From assembly GCA_903858975.1 (NCBI GenBank), contig CAIOKW010000081.1, positions 1 through 11,483 of the forward strand: a DNA stretch of 11,483 bases, given 5' to 3'. Origin of the DNA: Oligoflexia bacterium. GTDB lineage: Bacteria > Bdellovibrionota > UBA1018 > CAIMNF01. Position numbers and translations under genes: made by a program. The notes below the pieces were generated by a model. It did no database searches. It was not told the DNA's origin and worked only from the letters and a program-made list of their open reading frames with translations. Positions 7,478 to 11,483 of the stretch are shown here, one piece after another; position 1 is the stretch's first letter; each line of letters opens with the position of its first letter.

Positions 7478-8128
7478 CTAGAACTTAGAGTTAAATCCAT
7501 AGATGTGTTTCACATCGATATGGGCAAAACGCTGATGTTTGAGTTTCATTTGCGCCAACTGCAAAATGAGTTTGAGGTGGCGCGCGCGATCTTGGAATCG
7601 GATCTTCTTAATTTCACCCATAATAAAGGAGCGCATTTCCACGGGGTGAAAACAAAAACCTTGGGTGAAGTGCCATTTCCCATCATGGGGGAAGATGCGG
7701 CCCTCAAAAATATCGCCTCTCGAAAACGCAAACTTAAGCTTTGGATCCACGACTAAGTATTTCTTCCGAGAGAAGAGGTCTTGAACGATGAGGTTTCGTC
7801 CAAAAAAAGTAAACCGACTCAGTAGAAACAGGGAGTGGATGGAGTTTGAAAGGTCTTCAAAAACTAGTTTCTCTTCAGGATTGAACTCGGACTGATGTTG
7901 GCGGACATAATAACGGATCGGGGGCAGGTCAACTCCCGGAAGGTCCCGGTCAAAGAGATACCAGTCCATAAAGAGGTTCATGCGTTGCTCAAACTCGGCA
8001 TCATCATCATGGACGACGCCTGCGCGCTCAAAGAATTCTTCTTTGGCTCTGAAAACTTCGGGATAGTACTCTCCGGTCGTGAATTCCCGAATAACCGGTT
8101 CTAGCTTGATTTGCATTAGTTCTGTCAT
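7478..8128 (-). CDS. Conserved-looking hypothetical cytoplasmic protein
   Basis: I do not recognise a named family. The 216-residue product has no signal peptide and no membrane segment, and is rich in aromatic and charged residues. Visible blocks are EFEQRMNLFMDWYLFDRDLPG (residues 46-66 region), NLIVQDLFSRKKYLVVD (112-128) and FEGRIFPHDGKWHFTQGFCFHP (141-162), ending in a basic helical tail with LKLILQLAQMKLKHQRF. The pattern (a W-Y-x-F-D-R helix, then a small beta-rich part with a conserved-looking CFHP) is like uncharacterised deltaproteobacterial proteins as I remember them, which is weak evidence. The start ATG at 8128 is preferred to an in-frame ATG at 8206 because GAGG lies 5 nt before it on the minus strand and the extra 26 residues are Pro-rich and unlike the rest. 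It converges with carA and diverges from the lipoprotein gene. Confidence 0.82.
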   Translation of the reverse strand: MTELMQIKLEPVIREFTTGEYYPEVFRAKEEFFERAGVVHDDDAEFEQRMNLFMDWYLFDRDLPGVDLPPIRYYVRQHQSEFNPEEKLVFEDLSNSIHSLFLLSRFTFFGRNLIVQDLFSRKKYLVVDPKLKFAFSRGDIFEGRIFPHDGKWHFTQGFCFHPVEMRSFIMGEIKKIRFQDRARHLKLILQLAQMKLKHQRFAHIDVKHIYGFNSKF

Positions 8129-8229
8129 GATCCCCTCTATCTTTACTGAATTTTTACGGGGGCGCAATAGAGGATTTGGAGGGGATTTTGGGTGCGGAGT
8201 GTTCAAAAGCAGACCAGGTGCCTAAATTT

Positions 8230-8256
8230 TTTACATGGTCGCTATTTAATTATACA
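8230..8256. promoter_or_regulatory. Putative overlapping divergent promoters
   Basis: AT-rich patch in the 208-nt divergent region. On the + strand TTTACA (8230-8235) and TATACA (8251-8256) form a -35/-10 pair with a short 15-nt spacer, suited to the lipoprotein gene. On the minus strand the same spot reads a perfect TATAAT (8254 down to 8249), though without a good -35, and would give the hypothetical gene a leader of about 110 nt. The rest of 8129-8336 shows no gene. Consensus matching only. Confidence 0.35.
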
Positions 8257-8270
8257 CAGGATCTATTTAA

Positions 8271-8304
8271 AAGCGTTTTAGGCGGGTTTTCCGCTGGCAC
8301 GCTT
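8271..8304 (+). other. Nested stem-loop in the lipoprotein mRNA leader
   Basis: Inner stem GCGG (8282-8285) pairs with CCGC (8291-8294) across a 5-nt loop; outer stem AAGCG (8271-8275) pairs with CGCTT (8300-8304). It ends 19 nt before the ribosome binding site AGGAG (8323-8327). It lacks a U-tract, so it is not a terminator. It could stabilise the mRNA or be chance. Confidence 0.3.
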
Positions 8305-8336
8305 ACTGCTTTAAGAGGGTACAGGAGATTATCCGT

Positions 8337-8948
8337 ATGAAAGTTTTTAAAGTACTCGCTTTGTTATCTGTTGTTGCTGGTTTGTCTGCTTGTGGATCAA
8401 GCTCTGCTCCGATCGTAGGAATGAATCCATATACGGGCGTCAATCCATATGGAACGCAGACCGGTGCTGGAACTATTGCGGTCCCAGGCGGAACAAAGAG
8501 TATCACTCCCATTGTTTATGGAACGATTCAAGTTTCAGGCACTCAAAATTTGCCTCAAACCATTCAGGTTCAGGCGGGTGATCAGATTATCGTGAATGCG
8601 AATGGTGCACAGGTAACTGGAAACAAGATCTCATCAATCTTAGGTGGAGTGATTCCAACAAATTCTCAAGAGTCAGGCTATATGAGTGCTCTTCAAGTAG
8701 CGGTAAACGGACAAATCCTCGGAACCGGTACTTCAGCTCAGTATACGGTAGCTCAAAGCGGAACGGTTTCCCTCGCGTTTGACTGGCAACCACTCATTTC
8801 TATGGGTACTTCAAATGTGAATTTTGCAGTAAGTTTTAACTCGGCTCAATCGGTCTACACTGGTGGCGGATTACTCTACGGCGGAGTTTACCTTGGACGC
8901 TGCACGAGCACTGCAGGTCAGGCAATGAATTGCCCTGCGGGATATTAA
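8337..8948 (+). CDS. Small secreted lipoprotein, possible lectin-like beta-sandwich
   Basis: A lipoprotein signal peptide is clear: KVFK, then a hydrophobic core, then lipobox LSAC with the acylated Cys at 19. Mature residues GSSS lack an Asp at +2, which in enterobacteria favours outer-membrane sorting. The mature part (about 185 aa) is rich in Gly, Ser, Thr, Val and Gln, has two NPY units at 30-38, and reads like alternating beta strands. The stretch 74-169, with QVQAGDQIIVNANG, ALQVAVNGQILGTGTS and NVNFAVSFN, resembles in order and spacing the Pseudomonas LecA (PA-IL) fold by eye; I do not see LecA's calcium and galactose ligands. C189 and C199 near the C-terminus could form a disulfide. 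AGGAG lies 9 nt before the start. It has its own terminator, so it is probably a single-gene transcript. Function unknown. Confidence 0.9.
   Translation: MKVFKVLALLSVVAGLSACGSSSAPIVGMNPYTGVNPYGTQTGAGTIAVPGGTKSITPIVYGTIQVSGTQNLPQTIQVQAGDQIIVNANGAQVTGNKISSILGGVIPTNSQESGYMSALQVAVNGQILGTGTSAQYTVAQSGTVSLAFDWQPLISMGTSNVNFAVSFNSAQSVYTGGGLLYGGVYLGRCTSTAGQAMNCPAGY
8424..8450 (+). repeat. Two-copy 18-nt-period coding repeat (NPY units)
   Basis: AATCCATAT occurs at 8424-8432 and again at 8442-8450, exactly six codons apart, encoding NPYTGV then NPYGTQ just after the lipid-anchored N-terminus. Probably a small internal duplication in the flexible tether. Confidence 0.6.
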
Positions 8949-8974
8949 TTTCCCGATCAAATTTTGGATACAGC

Positions 8975-9007
8975 AAGGCCTCGCCGAAACTTTCGGCGGG
9001 GCTTTTT
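8975..9007 (+). terminator. Intrinsic terminator of the lipoprotein gene
   Basis: GCCTCGCCG (8978-8986) pairs with CGGCGGGGC (8994-9002), nine pairs with one T-G wobble and a 7-nt loop, which the flanking AAA/TTT can shorten further. It is followed by TTTTT (9003-9007). It starts 27 nt after the lipoprotein stop. Read on the minus strand the hairpin is followed only by CTTGCTG, so it should work poorly for the GST-like gene, which ends 13 nt away. Confidence 0.9.
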
Positions 9008-9019
9008 CCATTTCTAGAT

Positions 9020-9634
9020 CTAAAGCTTTGGTTTGGTTTCTAGAAAATGAGCATCCTGGTTGGCAAGAGTGTGGAGTTTAATCAGGCTTGGATAGTGCTC
9101 TGATAAGCGGAGATCTGGAATTCTAATCTCTAGATAATCGAGAGCCACCGCAAGATCCCACCCGGCTTGGGTGAGCTTGCCGTCACGAAGCCAAAAAACC
9201 TCAGGGGTTCGCTCCATCTCACGAAGCGTGTTCACTACCGTTAAATAGTGATCCTTTGCCCACAGGGGAGAAGGAACTTCGTGCATGGAAGTTTCTTGAA
9301 AGAAGGCGACGGTGCTCTGGATCAGTCCTGCCGCGAGGGCAGCAGTTTGCCGAACCATAAGTTTTTCTCGGGTACCGCTTGGCCAAATCCCGCCGGTGAC
9401 ATCATGGAGATATTCCAGGATCATTGCTGAATCAAACAAAGAGAGCCCATCGGGCGTCAGAAGGGTCGGAACCATTCCCAGGGGGTTGGCTGCCAAAAGA
9501 TCCGGATTTTCTTCAAAGACGTTGACCACTTTTTCTTCAAACGGAAGATCTAGGCGCTTCAGGGCAAGTCGGATGCGGCGTGCAAAGGGAGACCTTTGGC
9601 TTAAAAAGAGCTGATAAGAGTTTAGGTTCGTCAT
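9020..9634 (-). CDS. Glutathione S-transferase-like protein
   Basis: Cytosolic GST-fold protein of 204 residues, normal length. The N-terminal thioredoxin-like domain shows SPFARRIRLAL (15-25; Ser in the usual catalytic/glutathione-contact position), the cis-proline VP (55-56) and the glutathione-binding DSAMILEYL (68-76, an acidic-Ser motif). The C-terminal helical domain has the N-capping box TQAGWDLAVALDYLE (155-169, D160). Substrate unknown; it could be a detoxifying transferase or a stringent-starvation/YibF-like protein. The ATG at 9634 has no recognisable Shine-Dalgarno sequence but has a promoter-like element directly upstream. Only 26 bp separate its start from the divergent GT9 start. 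Confidence 0.92.
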   Translation of the reverse strand: MTNLNSYQLFLSQRSPFARRIRLALKRLDLPFEEKVVNVFEENPDLLAANPLGMVPTLLTPDGLSLFDSAMILEYLHDVTGGIWPSGTREKLMVRQTAALAAGLIQSTVAFFQETSMHEVPSPLWAKDHYLTVVNTLREMERTPEVFWLRDGKLTQAGWDLAVALDYLEIRIPDLRLSEHYPSLIKLHTLANQDAHFLETKPKL

Positions 9635-9640
9635 GGGATC

Positions 9641-9668
9641 ATGGTAGCATTTCAGGAATCATGCTCAA
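9641..9668 (-). promoter_or_regulatory. Candidate promoter of the GST-like gene, possibly leaderless
   Basis: On the minus strand TTGAGC (9668 down to 9663) and TACCAT (9646 down to 9641) are 16 nt apart, each matching 4 of 6 consensus bases. The -10 ends 6 nt before the GST ATG, so transcription would start at or next to the start codon, consistent with the missing ribosome binding site. Low-information match. Confidence 0.3.
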
Positions 9669-10758
9669 TCCGAAACGCATCCTCGTTACGAAATTCCGCG
9701 CCATGGGCGACACCATTCTTTTGACTGCAGCACTCAAAGAGCTGCACCGTCAGTTTCCGCAGGCTCAAATTCACGCCGCAGTCACAGAACCTTGGGTTTG
9801 GTTATTGGAAGGTTTTCCGGGCGTGACCAAATTATGGCCAGTGACTTGGCACAATGATAGAACTGCTCGCACTAAAGCCGCAACGCGCCTCGCATTTCAA
9901 TTAAGAAAAGAATCCTATGATGTTGTGTGTGGTTTCCACTCTTCACCAGCAGCGGCAATGGTAGCTCTTTCTACTGGAGCCAAAACTCGTGCGATTCACT
10001 TTCATAGCTTCAAAGCCAAGAACATGTACTCTACCGTACAAATTCCTGGAAAAGGAACCATGAAACCAGTGGTGGAGCGCGATCTTGACACCATCCGTGG
10101 ACTCGGAATTGAAGTTCCTGAGGGCGTGATGCCTGAAATTTTCCTGAAAGATGAAGAGCGATCTTTGGCTCGAGAAGAAATGAAGGCCTGGGGGCTGGGG
10201 CGTCCGGTATTGGGTCTTGCGCTTGGAGCCTCTCGTTCCACAAAAATTTGGCCCCTCCACCGTTTCGCGGAAGTGGCCCAAAAGTGGGTCAATGAAATGA
10301 AAGGTTCCGTATTAGTCATTAGCGGGCCGGGTGAAGAAAAGCTCAACGAAGAGTTTTTCCGCTCCATTCCGAATCACCCAGAGCTTCGCAGTGCCATTCA
10401 AGTCATGCCCTCTTGTAATGTTCGTGTGCTCGCGGCGCGGATTTCGCAGCTGAATGTCTTGGTCGGAAATGATTCGGGGCCTCGCCACTTGGCTACGGCA
10501 CTCCATGTGCCCACGGTCACGGTTTTTGGACCTGAGCATCCACTGGAGTGGCATCCTTATCCTGAAGATAAGCACCCGCGTCTCTTCATGGAGCCCCTCC
10601 CGTGTCGCAGTAATCAAGAGCCCGGCTCTCCTCCATGGTGTGGCATTCAAGAGTGTATTGTAGAAGCACATCAGTGCATGACGAAGATCTCGTCCGATCA
10701 AGTTTTTGAACAAGTGTCTCGAGTTTATCAGGAATATGGAAAAAATCTCGGGATTTAG
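9661..10758 (+). CDS. Glycosyltransferase family 9 (heptosyltransferase-like)
   Basis: GT-B enzyme of the ADP-heptose:LPS heptosyltransferase family (WaaC/WaaF/RfaQ type), expected to add a sugar to LPS core or a similar glycan at the inner face of the inner membrane. Family marks: KFRAMGDTILLTAAL with the expected catalytic Asp at 17, GASRSTKIWPLHRFAEVA (189-206), SGPGEE (221-226) and VGNDSGPRHLATALHVPTVTVFGP (268-291), the donor-binding region. The C-terminal part has four Cys (315, 327, 332, 339), also common in GT9 proteins. The 365-aa form from the ATG at 9661 is chosen: a longer reading from 9580 would overlap the GST gene and has no family-like sequence. AGGA (9654-9657) lies only 3 nt from the ATG, so initiation may be weak. 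It overlaps the next glycosyltransferase gene by 23 nt. The exact acceptor cannot be assigned. Confidence 0.92.
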   Translation: MLNPKRILVTKFRAMGDTILLTAALKELHRQFPQAQIHAAVTEPWVWLLEGFPGVTKLWPVTWHNDRTARTKAATRLAFQLRKESYDVVCGFHSSPAAAMVALSTGAKTRAIHFHSFKAKNMYSTVQIPGKGTMKPVVERDLDTIRGLGIEVPEGVMPEIFLKDEERSLAREEMKAWGLGRPVLGLALGASRSTKIWPLHRFAEVAQKWVNEMKGSVLVISGPGEEKLNEEFFRSIPNHPELRSAIQVMPSCNVRVLAARISQLNVLVGNDSGPRHLATALHVPTVTVFGPEHPLEWHPYPEDKHPRLFMEPLPCRSNQEPGSPPWCGIQECIVEAHQCMTKISSDQVFEQVSRVYQEYGKNLGI

Positions 10759-11483
10759 TTTAGTTCGTAATGGAGTGAGATTCGACTATCCTTTTCTGGA
10801 GTCGCTTCGTTCTTTGCTTCCTCTGGTCGATGAGCTCGTACTCAATGTCGGAGAGAGTGATGATGAGACCTTGCAGGTTTGTGAACGTTTTGCACTGGAG
10901 GAGGGGCAGGGAAAAGTAAAAATTTTCACCAGTGTTTGGCCGCTCAATGATCCTGAAAAGAAAAAATCGGGGCTCATTTTATCAGAGCAAACGAATCTTG
11001 CGCTGGATCGCTGTACCTATGATTGGTGTGTTTACTTACAGGCAGATGAAGTCCTACACGAAGATGATCGGGTGGGGATTCGAGAATCAATTGAAAAAGC
11101 ATCAAAAATGGACACAATTGAGGCGCTCGTATTTCAATACCGACACTTTTATGGGTCCTTCAATGTGATTCAAGAGACTCGATCGGCCTACCGTCGTGAA
11201 ATGCGGGTCATTCGAAAATCCTCAGGAGCGCGTAGCGTTGGAGATGCACAAAGCTTTCGAAAGCCCGATGGCTCCAAACTCAGTGCGCTTTTAGTTTCAG
11301 CTCGAATATTTCACTACGGATGGGTTAGGACTCCTGAGGCAATGAAAGAGAAGACGGTCTTTATGGATCAGCTCTATCATGGTGATCAAAAAGAGGGCGC
11401 AAGTACGCCTCACTCAGGGACCAATTATCTCTATAAACGTTTCTGGGGACTTCGTGAATATGAAGGCACTCATCCCCAAGTGA
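10736..11483 (+). CDS. GT2-like glycosyltransferase, partial at 3' end
   Basis: The reading frame is open from the ATG at 10736 through the window edge (249 complete codons plus one base); the apparent TGA at the very end is out of frame. The start KISGFSLVRNGVRFDYPFLE and the strand VDELVLNVGESDDET (31-45) are typical of a GT-A family 2 group, and YLQADE (100-105) sits where the metal-binding DxD-type motif is expected. A second block FHYGWVRTP (192-200) also looks family-like. No membrane segment is seen in the visible part. AGGA (10730-10733) lies only 2 nt from the ATG, and the start overlaps the end of the GT9 gene by 23 nt, so translation is likely coupled. It probably works with the GT9 enzyme on a surface glycan. 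Donor and acceptor are unknown. Confidence 0.85.
   Translation, partial: MEKISGFSLVRNGVRFDYPFLESLRSLLPLVDELVLNVGESDDETLQVCERFALEEGQGKVKIFTSVWPLNDPEKKKSGLILSEQTNLALDRCTYDWCVYLQADEVLHEDDRVGIRESIEKASKMDTIEALVFQYRHFYGSFNVIQETRSAYRREMRVIRKSSGARSVGDAQSFRKPDGSKLSALLVSARIFHYGWVRTPEAMKEKTVFMDQLYHGDQKEGASTPHSGTNYLYKRFWGLREYEGTHPQV

Noticed and set aside
8129..8206. A longer form of the 216-residue hypothetical protein starting at 8206
   Set aside because: The extra 26 residues are Pro/Lys-rich and unlike the rest, and GAGG lies at good spacing before the ATG at 8128.
8324..8334. GGA-GATTA-TCC hairpin covering the lipoprotein ribosome binding site
   Set aside because: A 3-bp stem is too weak to claim a regulatory switch.
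9580..9660. A longer GT9 protein starting at 9580
   Set aside because: It would overlap the GST coding region by 55 nt, and the GT9 family sequence begins at the ATG at 9661.
10932..11168. A second reading frame inside the GT2-like gene
   Set aside because: It lies in another frame within a longer, family-like frame that runs from 10736 to the window edge.
11481..11483. Apparent TGA stop at the last bases of the window
   Set aside because: In the frame of the GT2-like gene the last full codon is GTG at 11480-11482, so the gene is simply cut off by the window edge.
1..11483. Defence system, prophage, CRISPR array, insertion sequence or tRNA
   Set aside because: No arrays, terminal inverted repeats, transposase or integrase, nuclease-type genes or cloverleaf-like sequences were seen; the window reads as normal chromosome.

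Overview
The window looks like an ordinary chromosomal stretch of a Gram-negative bacterium of moderate GC. A lipoprotein with a clear lipobox, a heptosyltransferase-family enzyme and an ArnT/PMT-like membrane glycosyltransferase all point to an outer membrane and LPS-type surface glycans. The style of the genes and the unnamed 216-residue protein remind me of the old Deltaproteobacteria, perhaps the Bdellovibrio side. That is an impression only and would need a LepA or PyrB tree.

Layout. Positions 12-7473 hold six genes on the + strand with almost no space between them: lepA (elongation factor 4), a GT39-type membrane glycosyltransferase, a TauE/SafE-type permease, pyrB, pyrC and carA. Junctions are +3 nt, an 11-nt overlap, a 47-nt gap, a 4-nt overlap and a 4-nt overlap, so the block could be one transcription unit, perhaps with an internal promoter before pyrB. 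Four bases after carA, a minus-strand gene for an unrecognised cytoplasmic protein (7478-8128) runs towards it. A 208-nt divergent region (8129-8336) separates that gene from a single-gene unit for a small secreted lipoprotein (8337-8948), which ends in a strong intrinsic terminator (8975-9007). Next comes a minus-strand glutathione S-transferase-like gene (9020-9634). Divergent from it is a + strand pair: a GT9 (heptosyltransferase-like) gene and a GT2-like glycosyltransferase gene that runs off the right edge.

How the genes work together. pyrB, pyrC and carA cover the early steps of UMP synthesis: CarA is the glutaminase subunit of carbamoyl-phosphate synthetase, PyrB makes carbamoyl-aspartate and PyrC closes the ring. 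carB is not in the window. The GT9/GT2 pair is probably for LPS or another surface polysaccharide. LepA, the GT39 enzyme and the permease have no obvious functional link to the pyrimidine genes.

I see no CRISPR array, tRNA or rRNA, insertion sequence, phage gene or recognisable defence system. The points most worth a second look are the lectin-like lipoprotein, an apparent substrate-site substitution plus a His/Cys-rich loop in PyrC, the unnamed 216-residue protein, and a possibly leaderless GST gene.
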